Positions 25,096 to 34,665 of a stretch of 64,000 nt of DNA are shown here, in pieces. Each line of letters starts with the position of its first letter. Position 1 is the first letter of the stretch. The position numbers were made by a program, and so were the translations under genes. This DNA comes from Ditibartonella apis. Its GTDB lineage: Bacteria; Pseudomonadota; Alphaproteobacteria; Rhizobiales; Rhizobiaceae. The DNA is taken from assembly GCF_001952075.1 (NCBI RefSeq), contig NZ_LXYU01000001.1, forward strand, positions 1-64,000, written 5' to 3'. Below the pieces are notes generated by a model. That model ran no database searches and was not told the origin of the DNA. It worked only from the letters and a program-made list of their open reading frames with translations.

Positions 25096-25698
25096 TCAGG
25101 CTGCCTTTTCGTCTGCGAAAGCTTTTTTGACGCTATCGCGATTATTAATCTTTTCCATATAGGACGACAAGGCCGGCATATCGAGAAGATCAATCCCGAC
25201 AAATTTGCACCATGTCAGAATTGTAAACAGATAGGCATCGGCAACAGTGAAATGATCACCTGCAATAAACTCGGAATTTTCAAGCTGTTTTTCAGCATAG
25301 GTCAATCGTTCGATAAGCTTTGCTTTGGCAGCTTTTTTCTCTTCCTCGGAACCGGGATGGAAAAGCGGTCCAAAACCTTTGTGAAGCTCGGTTGCAATAT
25401 AATTCAGCCATTCCTGTACTTTCGCCCGCTCATAAGTACCCGGTTTTTCAGCCAAATTCTTTTCAGGCTTTAGATCGGCAAGATATTGAACAATAGCAGT
25501 ACCTTCAGTAATAACGCGGCCGTCATCAAGTTCCAGTGCTGGAACATAGCCTTTTTGGGTGACAGTCAGATAATCTTTGCCACTTGCCGTTTTCTTTTTG
25601 GCCAAATCAACCTTTTCAAGTTTGATCGGAATTCCGGCTTCCAGCGCTACGATATGTGGAGAGAGTGAACAAGCACCAGGGGCAAAATATAATTTCAT
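25096..25698 (-). CDS. gst: Glutathione S-transferase, beta class
   Basis: 200 residues. The N-terminal thioredoxin-like domain has the bacterial beta-class signature MKLYFAPGACSLSPHI with catalytic Cys10, and the cis-proline and glutathione-binding YVPALELDDG and EGTAIVQYLAD follow. The C-terminal helical domain contains the DHFTVADAYLFTILTW capping motif. Cytoplasmic; conjugates glutathione to electrophiles or binds hydrophobic compounds. Monocistronic, with its own terminator. Confidence 0.9.
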   Translation of the reverse strand: MKLYFAPGACSLSPHIVALEAGIPIKLEKVDLAKKKTASGKDYLTVTQKGYVPALELDDGRVITEGTAIVQYLADLKPEKNLAEKPGTYERAKVQEWLNYIATELHKGFGPLFHPGSEEEKKAAKAKLIERLTYAEKQLENSEFIAGDHFTVADAYLFTILTWCKFVGIDLLDMPALSSYMEKINNRDSVKKAFADEKAA

Positions 25699-25964
25699 AA
25701 TCTCTATCCCTTCAAAGTTTCGGAGTTATTACGAAACAAAATTGATACAGCTTTTTGATTTTTTCAATAGGCTGTTGCTATCTTACAATGTGCAATTCGT
25801 TTGCGCATCTCAATTTATGTTTAACTCCCGCTTTTTAATGAGATTATTTTTCATCAATAAATATCGATCCGGAGAGCAAAATCTCTTCATAGCATTGCCT
25901 TTTATTGATAAAATGGTAAAAGATTAGGCGTTTTTAAAATTGCACAACAAAAAGGCATGAGTGA

Positions 25965-26951
25965 TTGACCTTTCTTTCCACACCTCTCGAAGTTGGCAAT
26001 ATCGAGTTTAGAAACCGCGTCTTTCTTGCTCCTATGTCCGGTGTGAGCGATTTACCTTTCCGTCAAAGAAGTTGGCGTGCCGGTGCCGGTATGGTGGTTT
26101 CGGAAATGGTGGCAAGCGCGGAATTATGTTCCGGCGCGGTTGAAAGCCAAATGCGCATAAATGGCAAGGGTCTTCCACAGCACGTTGTGCAACTAGCCGG
26201 TCGCGAGCCGGAATGGATGGCAAGAGCAACCGAAATTGTTCAGGATAACCATGCCGATATGATTGATATCAATATGGGGTGCCCGGCCAAAAAGGTTATC
26301 GGCGGATATTCCGGTGCTGCCCTTATGCGCGACCTGAAACTTGCTATGTCCTTGATCGAAGCGGTTCTCAAAGTAGCAAGAATTCCCGTTTCGCTTAAAA
26401 TGCGGCTCGGTTGGGATGAAACAACAATCAACGCGCCGGAACTGGCAAAAATGGCTGAAGAAGCCGGTATTTCCATGATTACCGTGCATGGCCGCACCAG
26501 AATGCAATTTTATAACGGTCAAGCCGATTGGGATGCTTTGAAAAAAGTTCGCGATGTCATTTCAATTCCGATGGTAGCAAATGGCGACATTGGCAATCTT
26601 AAGCAAGCGGAAGAATGCCTGCGTCGTTCCGGCGCCGATGCGGTTATGATCGGGCGGGCATGCTATGGTGCACCGTGGTTGGCAGGAGAGATCGCAGGCC
26701 ATCCCTTCTGCCAGAATATCGGAAATTATATTTGCGATCATTATCGGGCGATGCTTGATTATTATGGCGAAAATACCGGCGTGCGTCACGCCCGTAAACA
26801 TCTCGATTGGTATTTGAATAAACACGCCAAGGGCTTCTATAGCAGTGAAGAGCGGCAGCAACTCATGACCTCACGCAAACCGGAACACGTTCTGACATTG
26901 TTGAATTCGATATTTTCGAGAAATTTGGGTAATCCGGAAAAGGCAGCCTGA
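25965..26951 (+). CDS. dusB: tRNA-dihydrouridine synthase B
   Basis: 328 residues. FMN-dependent TIM barrel of the NifR3/Dus family: [16 protein letters not shown] near the start, [10 protein letters not shown] with the catalytic Cys, [22 protein letters not shown], and the ANGDI and [14 protein letters not shown]-phosphate loop. It reduces uridine in the tRNA D-loop. Translation must begin at the TTG at 25965: a TGA stands directly upstream in frame, AAGG lies nine bases before, and the length matches other Rhizobiales DusB proteins. It heads a dusB-ntrB-ntrC operon, the order known from Rhizobiales (there called nifR3). Confidence 0.9.
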   Translation: MTFLSTPLEVGNIEFRNRVFLAPMSGVSDLPFRQRSWRAGAGMVVSEMVASAELCSGAVESQMRINGKGLPQHVVQLAGREPEWMARATEIVQDNHADMIDINMGCPAKKVIGGYSGAALMRDLKLAMSLIEAVLKVARIPVSLKMRLGWDETTINAPELAKMAEEAGISMITVHGRTRMQFYNGQADWDALKKVRDVISIPMVANGDIGNLKQAEECLRRSGADAVMIGRACYGAPWLAGEIAGHPFCQNIGNYICDHYRAMLDYYGENTGVRHARKHLDWYLNKHAKGFYSSEERQQLMTSRKPEHVLTLLNSIFSRNLGNPEKAA

Positions 26952-26953
26952 CG

Positions 26954-28084
26954 ATGCAACAAAAAGCAAAAAATTGCGAACAAAATCTTGCAAGACTGGT
27001 GCTTGATGCCGTGCGACATCCGGTTATTCTTGTCGACAAAGATAATAGTATCGCCTATGCCAATGCCGATGCCGAGCAATTCTTCAAGGCGAGCTCTTCT
27101 GTATTGGCACGAAACAAGCTTGAAACATTCTTACCCTTTGGCAGTCCTCTCATCTCGCTTATCAATCAGGTCAGAGAAAAACCGAAACCGGTTAATGAAT
27201 ATCATGTCGATTTGTCATCGCCAAAACTCGGTTATGACAAACTTGTCGATATCTTTGTCCAACCATTACCTGAAATACCGGGAAGTGTCGTTGTATTGTT
27301 TCAGGAAAAATCCATGGCCGAAAAGCTCGATAGGCAAATGACCCATAGAGGGGCTGCCCGTTCTGTAACCGGCCTTGCTTCAATGCTTGCCCATGAAATA
27401 AAAAACCCGCTTTCGGGGATACGAGGGGCTGCCCAGTTACTTGAAAGTGTTGTCAGTGATGATGACCGGCAGCTCACACGTCTGATTACCGATGAGACAG
27501 ATCGTATCGTTGCTTTGGTCGATCGTATGGAAGTGTTCTCCGATGAACGGCCAATCGAACGTTTTCCGGTTAATATTCACACAGTGCTTGATCACGTAAA
27601 AAGGCTGGCGCAAAGCGGTTTTGCAAAAAAGATCAAATTTGTCGAAAAATATGATCCGTCACTGCCTCCGGTCTATGCCAATCGTGATCAGCTTATCCAG
27701 ATTTTCCTCAATCTCGTTAAAAATGCGACTGAAGCGCTGGGCAGTGTAAAAAATCCGACAATTACGCTTACCTCGTCCTATCGACCGGGCATCAAACTTT
27801 CCGTTCAAGGACGGCATGATAAAGTCACGTTGCCTATGGAATTTTGTGTAGAGGATAATGGACCAGGTGTACCCAAAGACATTCAGGAAAACCTTTTTGA
27901 CCCGTTTATCACCAGTAAACCGAATGGATCCGGTCTCGGCCTTGCTCTTGTTGCAAAACTTGTGAACGACCATGGTGGCGTCGTCGAATGCGATTCACAA
28001 CCGGGCCGGACGATATTCCGCGTTCTCTTGCCTATGTGGCGGCCGGAAGAGACAGAAAGAAAGTCAAGCGGAGAAAGCCAATGA
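26954..28084 (+). CDS. ntrB: Nitrogen regulation sensor histidine kinase NtrB
   Basis: 376 residues with no membrane segment, so cytoplasmic. N-terminal PAS domain (about 15-110), H-box [13 protein letters not shown] with His147, and the catalytic ATPase part with NLVKNATEA (N box), VEDNGPGVP (G1), and [10 protein letters not shown] (G2). It phosphorylates or dephosphorylates NtrC according to P-II protein status and thus to nitrogen supply. It starts two bases after dusB and overlaps ntrC by four bases. Confidence 0.92.
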   Translation: MQQKAKNCEQNLARLVLDAVRHPVILVDKDNSIAYANADAEQFFKASSSVLARNKLETFLPFGSPLISLINQVREKPKPVNEYHVDLSSPKLGYDKLVDIFVQPLPEIPGSVVVLFQEKSMAEKLDRQMTHRGAARSVTGLASMLAHEIKNPLSGIRGAAQLLESVVSDDDRQLTRLITDETDRIVALVDRMEVFSDERPIERFPVNIHTVLDHVKRLAQSGFAKKIKFVEKYDPSLPPVYANRDQLIQIFLNLVKNATEALGSVKNPTITLTSSYRPGIKLSVQGRHDKVTLPMEFCVEDNGPGVPKDIQENLFDPFITSKPNGSGLGLALVAKLVNDHGGVVECDSQPGRTIFRVLLPMWRPEETERKSSGESQ

Positions 28085-29538
28085 CTAAAGGGATGATACT
28101 TGTCGCTGATGACGATGCGGCAATCCGCACTGTTCTCAATCAGGCTCTTTCGCGAGCCGGTTACGATGTGCGGGTTGCGCCGACTGCTGCAATGCTATGG
28201 CGTTGGATTGCCAATGGCGATGGAGATCTTGTCATTACCGATGTCGTGATGCCGGATGAAAATGCGTTCGATCTTTTGCCACGCATTAAAAAGGCGCGGC
28301 CGGAAATTCCTGTTATTGTCATGAGTGCGCAAAACACTTTTATGACCGCAATCAAAGCTTCGGAAGCCGGAGCCTACGATTATCTACCTAAACCGTTCGA
28401 TCTATCGGAGCTGATTAATATCGTAGGACGGGCTATGGTTGAACCCCGCCCCGAGAGCGAAAAACAAAAATCCGACGAAACAAACGACACGATGCCGCTT
28501 GTCGGGCGTTCACCTGCAATGCAGGAAATTTATCGTATTCTTGCCCGCATGATGCAGACTGACCTTACCGTTATGATTACCGGCGAGTCAGGAACAGGAA
28601 AAGAGCTTGTCGCACGTGCACTTCACGAATACGGCAGAAGACGCAAAGGGCCGTTTGTTGCAATCAATATGGCAGCAATCCCCAAGGATCTCATTGAATC
28701 AGAATTATTCGGTCATGAAAAAGGCGCTTTTACCGGTGCCAACACACGTTCAAGCGGGCGTTTTGAACAAGCCAACGGTGGCACATTGTTTCTTGACGAA
28801 ATTGGCGATATGCCCATGGAAGCGCAAACTCGCCTCTTACGTGTCCTGCAACAGGGCGAATATATGACCGTTGGCGGGCGAACACCGATCAAGACCGATG
28901 TCAGAATTGTTGCTGCAACCAATAAGGATTTGCATCAACTTATCAATCAGGGGCAATTCCGCGAAGATCTGTTTTATAGACTTAATGTTGTACCCTTGCG
29001 CATTCCTGCTTTGCGTGAAAGAGCCGACGATATTCCCGATCTCGTGCGTCATTTCTTCAAAATGGCAACCGATGACGGATTGCCTTTGAAACATATCAGC
29101 AATGAAGGGCTTGATTTGTTACGTCGCTATACCTGGCCCGGCAATGTCAGGGAATTGGAAAATCTTGTGCGTAGACTTGCCGCACTTTATCCGCAGGAAG
29201 AAATCGCGGTCGATGTTATCGAGACCGAATTGAAAAATGAAACCGGTCATCAAGGGGCTGACAATCCGGTTTCTGTTAATGACAATATAACTATCGGCGA
29301 AGCGGTCGAGATGAATATGCAAAAATATTTTGCTTCTTTCGGCAATGAACTGCCCCCCGCCGGACTTTATCACCGCGTATTGGAAGAGGTCGAGTATCCA
29401 CTTATTCTCGCGTGCCTCACAGCGACAAAGGGAAACCAGATCAAGGCAGCAGAGCTTTTAGGCCTTAATCGCAATACATTGCGCAAAAAAGTGCGAGATC
29501 TGAAAGTGAACATTTATAAAGGAACGAAGGCAAATTAA
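28081..29538 (+). CDS. ntrC: Nitrogen regulation response regulator NtrC
   Basis: 485 residues from ATG 28081. Receiver domain with phospho-acceptor Asp54 ([10 protein letters not shown]) and the conserved YLPKPF lysine; central sigma-54 interaction AAA+ domain with Walker [15 protein letters not shown], the GAFTGA loop that contacts sigma-54, and Walker [13 protein letters not shown]-terminal Fis-type helix-turn-helix ([20 protein letters not shown]). It activates sigma-54 promoters under nitrogen limitation. The gene ends the operon here: the ntrY-ntrX pair often found next in related genomes is absent, and a tRNA gene follows. Confidence 0.93.
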   Translation: MTKGMILVADDDAAIRTVLNQALSRAGYDVRVAPTAAMLWRWIANGDGDLVITDVVMPDENAFDLLPRIKKARPEIPVIVMSAQNTFMTAIKASEAGAYDYLPKPFDLSELINIVGRAMVEPRPESEKQKSDETNDTMPLVGRSPAMQEIYRILARMMQTDLTVMITGESGTGKELVARALHEYGRRRKGPFVAINMAAIPKDLIESELFGHEKGAFTGANTRSSGRFEQANGGTLFLDEIGDMPMEAQTRLLRVLQQGEYMTVGGRTPIKTDVRIVAATNKDLHQLINQGQFREDLFYRLNVVPLRIPALRERADDIPDLVRHFFKMATDDGLPLKHISNEGLDLLRRYTWPGNVRELENLVRRLAALYPQEEIAVDVIETELKNETGHQGADNPVSVNDNITIGEAVEMNMQKYFASFGNELPPAGLYHRVLEEVEYPLILACLTATKGNQIKAAELLGLNRNTLRKKVRDLKVNIYKGTKAN

Positions 29539-29567
29539 ATTTGGCTCAAAAAAATTTAAATAAGTGA

Positions 29568-29595
29568 TTGACCTTTAGCGAGAACCTTGTAAAGA
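29568..29595 (+). promoter_or_regulatory. Probable promoter of tRNA-Ser(UGA)
   Basis: TTGACC (29568-29573) and TAAAGA (29590-29595) are 16 bases apart, which places the transcription start near 29603, about 9 bases before the tRNA 5' end. Confidence 0.5.
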
Positions 29596-29611
29596 CTTGC
29601 GCATCCTTTTT

Positions 29612-29701
29612 GGAGGGGTGGCCGAGCGGTTTAAGGCACCGGTCTTGAAAACCGGCGTGCAGGCGACTGTACCGTGGGTTCGAATCCCACCCCCTCCGCC
29701 A
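29612..29701 (+). tRNA. tRNA-Ser (TGA anticodon)
   Basis: 90 bases with encoded CCA. Acceptor GGAGGGG, D-arm GCCGAGCGGTTTAAGGC, anticodon stem CCGGT/ACCGG around loop CTTGAAA (anticodon TGA), long variable arm, and T-arm GGGTTCGAATCCC. It reads UCA/UCG codons. Confidence 0.95.
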
Positions 29702-30119
29702 TTACAATCAAAAAATATATTAAAACAGTAATATTGTATATTTTTGTATTTTCTTATGCCTTAACTCATTCCCCAATAATTCTTGAAGGGTATAGCAGCA
29801 TAATGAACGGTAAAGAATATTTTGGAAACAAAACTGCATAGGACTGTATAAAACAGCCTTTAACAATAGCGAAGGGGATGCCGCTTCCGCTATATTCCAT
29901 TTAAAAATACGAAGAAGAGCTCTTTATATAAAATCTGCCGGAATTGAGTTGCAGACTGATCAATATCACACACCGATCGAACTTTATTGTTTTGTGCGTT
30001 CCAAACAAAACCGGAAAGCCTAGCCTGCTTTATCCGCCTTGTAACGGGTTCCAGCGCAAGCAAACAAGAATAATAATGCCGCGCTGGAACGAGTGTGGTT
30101 GGAAAATCACAGTTGGTAT
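29702..30119. other. Intergenic, contains a long-loop inverted repeat
   Basis: 418 bases between tRNA-Ser and the end of pyc. The only structure of note is the inverted repeat at 30048-30090. No gene is supported. Confidence 0.45.
30048..30090. repeat. Inverted repeat downstream of pyc
   Basis: GTTCCAGCGC (30048-30057) and GCGCTGGAAC (30081-30090) form perfect 10-base arms with a 23-base loop, 30 bases after the pyc stop on the minus strand. There is no T-run after it, so it would be a stability hairpin or a weak terminator. Confidence 0.5.
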
Positions 30120-33100
30120 TTATTCTAAAACGACTAGCAGATCCTTGGCATCAATCTGGTCGCCTTGTTTGACGAGAACCTCTTTTACCGTAGCATTTTT
30201 ATCGGCATGAAGGATTGTTTCCATTTTCATGGCCTCTATCGACACCAAAACATCGCCTGTCTTCACTTTGTCACCAATATGGACTGCAACAGAAGAAATC
30301 ATGCCTGGCATCGGCGAACCGATCTGGAACGCGTTTCCGGCTTCTGCCTTCTGACGAATATTATTGGATGAACCATGAGCACGATAATGCACATGGATAC
30401 GGCGTGGTTGTCCGTTCAACTCGAAGAATAATGTAACCATGCCTTTTTCATCGGATTCGCTACGCCCGAGATAATGGATGATTAACGATTTGCCCTTTTC
30501 GATTTCAACCAGTATTTCATTTTCCAAAGACAGGCCATAAAAATAAACCGGCGTCGGAAGCGAGCTTACCGGGCCGTATAGATTTTTGGCCACCACATAA
30601 TCCGTAAAGACTTTTGGATACATCAAAAAAGACGCAAATTCTGCATCGTCAATGTCACGTCCTGCTTTTTCGGTTGCGATTTTTCTTTCTTGTTCAAGAT
30701 TTGCAGCTTTAAGCAAAGAACCTGGCCGAACTGTAAAAGGTTTTATGTCTTTGAGTATCTTTTTCTGTAAAGCAACCGGCCACCCGCCTTCCGGTTGTCC
30801 CAGATCACCTTTCATCATCGAGACAACCGAATCCGGAAACGCGATATCCTTGTCCGGATTTTCGACATCTGCAACCGACAGATTTTGGCTGACCATCATC
30901 AAAGCCATATCGCCGACAACTTTGGAAGACGGGGTCACTTTGACAATATCGCCGAACATCCGGTTGACATCGGCATAGGCCTGCGCCACTTCATGCCAAC
31001 GGCTTTCCAATCCCAGTGAACGTGCCTGCTCTTTGAGGTTGGTAAACTGCCCGCCCGGCATTTCATGCAAATATACTTCAGAAGCAGGGCCTTTCAAATC
31101 ACTCTCAAAAGCCGCATATTGTTGACGTACCGCTTCCCAATAAAACGAAATGCGGCGTATCCATTTGCTATCCAATCCGGTATCACGGTCGGTTCCTTTC
31201 AATGCTTCGACGATTGAACCGAGACTGGGCTGAGACGTATTTCCGGAAAACGCATCCATCGCGGCATCAACAATATCGACACCGCTTTCCACCGCAGCCA
31301 GTACAGATGCCGCTGCAATACCGGATGTGTCGTGGGTATGAAAGTGGATTGGCAGTTCGGTGGATTCACGCAATGCTTTGAACAAAATACGTGCCGCACG
31401 TGGTTTCATTAAGCCTGCCATATCTTTAATGGCTATGATGTGGGCGCCTGCATTTTCCACTTCATGCGCAAGTTTCAAATAATACTTCAAATCATATTTC
31501 GCGCGGGCACTATCCAGAATATCGCCTGTATAACAAATGGCGGCCTCGCAAAGTTTGCCTTCTTCAAGCACGCCATCCATCGACACGCGCATGTTTTCCA
31601 CCCAATTGAGACTGTCAAAAACACGAAAAATATCAATGCCGTTTTTGGCAGCCTGGCGGATGAAATATTTGACGACATTATCAGGATAGCTCTTATAACC
31701 AACGCCATTGGCACCCCGTAACAGCATCTGTGTCAAAATATTGGGAATGGATTCACGTATTTTTTGCAAACGTTCCCACGGGTCTTCAGTCAGAAAGCGC
31801 ATTGCAACATCGAAAGTGGCTCCACCCCAGCATTCAACCGAGAAGAGATCGGGAAGCGCTTTTGCATATGTTCCAGCAATCGTGACAATATCATGGGTAC
31901 GCATACGCGTTGCCAATAACGACTGATGCCCGTCCCGCATTGTCGTATCGGTAACAAATACACGATCCTGCTTGCGTATCCATTCGGCAAATTTCTTTGC
32001 CCCCAGCTCGTCTAGCCGGTTCTTTGTGCCGCTCCTGATATTCTGGTTATCGATGACAGGTACGACAGGACGTGCCAAATGGTCGGACGGCTTTGAACGC
32101 CCTTTTACTTCAGGATGACCATTCACCGTGACATCGGCAATATAGGTCAGCAGCTTTGTTGCTCTATCCTGACGTTTTACAAAATTAAACAATTCCGGCG
32201 TGGTATCAATAAATCGGGTGGTATAGTCGTTGGCAGCAAATTTCGGGTGGCTGATGATTGCTTCCAAAAAGGTCAGATTGGTAGCAACACCCCGAATCCG
32301 GAATTCCCGAAGTGCTCTATGCATACGGGCAATAACTTCATCTGTCGTAGGAGCCCATGCCGTAACCTTTTCAAGCAACGGGTCATAAAAGCGGGTAATC
32401 ACCGCGCCTGAATAGGCAGTGCCACCATCAAGACGGATTCCGAAACCTGTTGCACCGCGATAGGCGGTAATCCGACCATAATCGGGAATAAAATTCTGTT
32501 CTGGATCTTCGGTGGTAATGCGGCACTGGAGCGCATGACCACGTATGTGGATGTCTTCCTGCTTCGGAATACCCGATTGTGGCGTGGCGATAGCAGCGCC
32601 TTCCGCAATACGGATTTGCGCTTTGACCACGTCAATACCGGTTATTTCTTCCGTGACCGTATGTTCAACCTGAATACGGGGATTAACTTCGATAAAGTAG
32701 AACTTGCCGCTGTCGACATCCATCAAGAATTCGACAGTACCGGCACCGATATATTTTGTCGCATGTGCAATCTTCAAACCATAGGAAGCAAGCTCCCTGC
32801 GTTCATCGTTATTCAAATAGGGCGCGGGCGCGCGTTCGACTACTTTCTGGTTACGGCGTTGAATGGAGCAATCCCGCTCGAACAAGTGCACGGCATTGCC
32901 ATAAGTATCTCCAAGAATTTGCACCTCGACATGACGGGCATGTTCAACCAATTTTTCAAGGTAAACTTCATCCTTGCCGAAAGCCGCCTTAGCCTCGCGT
33001 TTTGCTTCCAAAACTTCTTTCGCCAAATCGTCAGCCTTGCGAATGGTTCGCATGCCGCGACCTCCCCCGCCCCAGGACGCTTTCAGCATTAAAGGATAGC

Positions 33101-33578
33101 CTATTTTTTCGGCAAGTCTCTTTATTTCGTCGAGATCACCCGGTAACGGATCGGTAGCAGGAACAACCGGAACTCCGATTTCGACAGCAAGATTGCGTGC
33201 TGCAACCTTGTTTCCCAGACGGTGCATCGTCTCACTTGTCGGGCCAATAAAAATAATTTCGTTTGCGGCACATGCATCGGCAAATTCGGGACTTTCCGAC
33301 AAAAGCCCGTAGCCCGGATGGATTGCATCGGCTCCCGACAATTTGGCGACGCGGATGATTTCATCAATTGATAGATAGCTTTCGATCGGTCCCATCTCGT
33401 GGTCGAGACGGGCTCCCCTGCCAATCAAATAACTTTCATCCGCTTTGAAGCGATGCAGTGCAAGCTTGTCCTGTTCGGCAAAAACAGCAACCGTCTTGAT
33501 ATTCAGCTCATTGGCTGCGCGAAAAACGCGGATTGCGATTTCTGAACGATTGGCAACCAGAAGTTTACGAATTCCCAT
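30120..33578 (-). CDS. pyc: Pyruvate carboxylase
   Basis: 1152 residues, the full length of single-chain pyruvate carboxylase. Biotin carboxylase domain at about 1-455 (KLLVANRSEIAIRVFRAA start; SWGGGGRGMR ATP-grasp loop; FIEVNPRIQVEHTVTEE), carboxyltransferase TIM barrel at about 540-815 (FVTDTTMRDGHQSLLATR; HFHTHDTSG metal-binding), and a C-terminal biotin carrier domain with biotinylated Lys at about 1118 in AMKMET. It makes oxaloacetate from pyruvate, bicarbonate and ATP to refill the citric acid cycle. Monocistronic. Confidence 0.97.
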   Translation of the reverse strand: MGIRKLLVANRSEIAIRVFRAANELNIKTVAVFAEQDKLALHRFKADESYLIGRGARLDHEMGPIESYLSIDEIIRVAKLSGADAIHPGYGLLSESPEFADACAANEIIFIGPTSETMHRLGNKVAARNLAVEIGVPVVPATDPLPGDLDEIKRLAEKIGYPLMLKASWGGGGRGMRTIRKADDLAKEVLEAKREAKAAFGKDEVYLEKLVEHARHVEVQILGDTYGNAVHLFERDCSIQRRNQKVVERAPAPYLNNDERRELASYGLKIAHATKYIGAGTVEFLMDVDSGKFYFIEVNPRIQVEHTVTEEITGIDVVKAQIRIAEGAAIATPQSGIPKQEDIHIRGHALQCRITTEDPEQNFIPDYGRITAYRGATGFGIRLDGGTAYSGAVITRFYDPLLEKVTAWAPTTDEVIARMHRALREFRIRGVATNLTFLEAIISHPKFAANDYTTRFIDTTPELFNFVKRQDRATKLLTYIADVTVNGHPEVKGRSKPSDHLARPVVPVIDNQNIRSGTKNRLDELGAKKFAEWIRKQDRVFVTDTTMRDGHQSLLATRMRTHDIVTIAGTYAKALPDLFSVECWGGATFDVAMRFLTEDPWERLQKIRESIPNILTQMLLRGANGVGYKSYPDNVVKYFIRQAAKNGIDIFRVFDSLNWVENMRVSMDGVLEEGKLCEAAICYTGDILDSARAKYDLKYYLKLAHEVENAGAHIIAIKDMAGLMKPRAARILFKALRESTELPIHFHTHDTSGIAAASVLAAVESGVDIVDAAMDAFSGNTSQPSLGSIVEALKGTDRDTGLDSKWIRRISFYWEAVRQQYAAFESDLKGPASEVYLHEMPGGQFTNLKEQARSLGLESRWHEVAQAYADVNRMFGDIVKVTPSSKVVGDMALMMVSQNLSVADVENPDKDIAFPDSVVSMMKGDLGQPEGGWPVALQKKILKDIKPFTVRPGSLLKAANLEQERKIATEKAGRDIDDAEFASFLMYPKVFTDYVVAKNLYGPVSSLPTPVYFYGLSLENEILVEIEKGKSLIIHYLGRSESDEKGMVTLFFELNGQPRRIHVHYRAHGSSNNIRQKAEAGNAFQIGSPMPGMISSVAVHIGDKVKTGDVLVSIEAMKMETILHADKNATVKEVLVKQGDQIDAKDLLVVLE

Positions 33579-33689
33579 CTCTATATGTTCCCTTTTATTA
33601 TTATTTTATATTGAGCCGGTAAATAGATCACATTCAATACTGTTTTTTGCACATCAACTGTGGAAGAAACTCCCCAGATGAAATTCTAA

Positions 33690-34571
33690 TTACTCGAAAA
33701 GAGAACGGTTTTTTTGCACAATAACGGCGATCATTGATGCAACCTCGCTGACCCGACGGATATTGCGTGCTGACTCGTGGTAAGATAGCCAATAGGCACG
33801 CTGTATTTTATAGTCTGGCAATATGGGTATCAAATCGCTAAAATTTTGCGCTATATAGGAGTGCAACACCGCAATACCGGCGCCACTTCTGGCTGCTTCC
33901 AATTGCCCCAGCGTGCTTGATATCTGGAAATTAGATGTAAAATCACGACTGATTTCTTCATTATAGGCAAGTGCCTGGGAAGCCACCAAATCTTCAACAT
34001 AGCTTATGAGATGGTGCGCCTTAAGTTCTTCAATGCGCTCCGGAAGACCATATTCCTTGATATAATGGCGATGGGCATATAGACCCAACCGATAATCGAC
34101 AAGTTTGCGGGCAATAAGCCGCCCGTGTCTTGGTCTTTCAACTGTTATAGCGATGTCGGCCTCACGTTGCGATAAAGAAAAGGACCGTGGCATAGGAACC
34201 AATTGCAAGACAAGATCGGGATAATGCAATAAAATATCATTTAATCGGGGAGCAAGAAAAGACACGCCGAAACCATCCGGCGCTGCGATCCTTACATGAC
34301 CGGCAAGATTGATATTCTTGCCGCCAAGCTGTTCTTGCGCAAGTAACAATTCGGCTTCTATCTTTTCGGCACGCACCAGCAATTCTTCGCCGGAAGCCGT
34401 CAGGTCACAACCGGTGGTACGTCTTACTACCAATTGTGTTTTAAGTTCATCTTCCAATGCCGTGAGCCTGCGGGCAACTGTTGTATGATTAACAGACAAA
34501 AGTTTTGCTGCGGAAAGAAGTTGCCCTTTCCGTGCGACCGCCAAAAATATTTTTAGATCATCCCAGTTCAT
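33690..34571 (-). CDS. LysR family transcriptional regulator
   Basis: 293 residues from ATG 34569-34571 (MNWDDLKIFLAVARKGQLLS, the usual opening of this subgroup). Helix-turn-helix around LLSVNHTTVARRLTALEDEL, then a LysR effector domain. Members with the MNWDDLR/K-x-F-L-x-V-A opening commonly sit divergent from mmsA in alphaproteobacteria. Here too it is divergent from mmsA, with an inverted repeat between them, so it probably regulates that gene in response to a branched-chain amino acid intermediate. Confidence 0.87.
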   Translation of the reverse strand: MNWDDLKIFLAVARKGQLLSAAKLLSVNHTTVARRLTALEDELKTQLVVRRTTGCDLTASGEELLVRAEKIEAELLLAQEQLGGKNINLAGHVRIAAPDGFGVSFLAPRLNDILLHYPDLVLQLVPMPRSFSLSQREADIAITVERPRHGRLIARKLVDYRLGLYAHRHYIKEYGLPERIEELKAHHLISYVEDLVASQALAYNEEISRDFTSNFQISSTLGQLEAARSGAGIAVLHSYIAQNFSDLIPILPDYKIQRAYWLSYHESARNIRRVSEVASMIAVIVQKNRSLFE

Positions 34572-34599
34572 AATACATAATTTTGCACAACAGATAAGA

Positions 34600-34625
34600 A
34601 TTATCCACCATTGTATTTGGATAAT
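34600..34625. promoter_or_regulatory. Inverted repeat between LysR and mmsA, candidate operator
   Basis: ATTATCC and GGATAAT are 12 bases apart, in the 94-base divergent region. Spacing and position fit a LysR-type recognition site. Confidence 0.45.
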
Positions 34626-34665
34626 AACACTTAACAATGGAGTCATAACTTCATTGGAGGAAGTA

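Noticed and set aside
25958-29580. Shared 13-base string GTGATTGACCTTT at the dusB start and before tRNA-Ser(UGA)
   Set aside because: In one place it overlaps a start codon, in the other a -35 element; with only two copies it is most likely chance.
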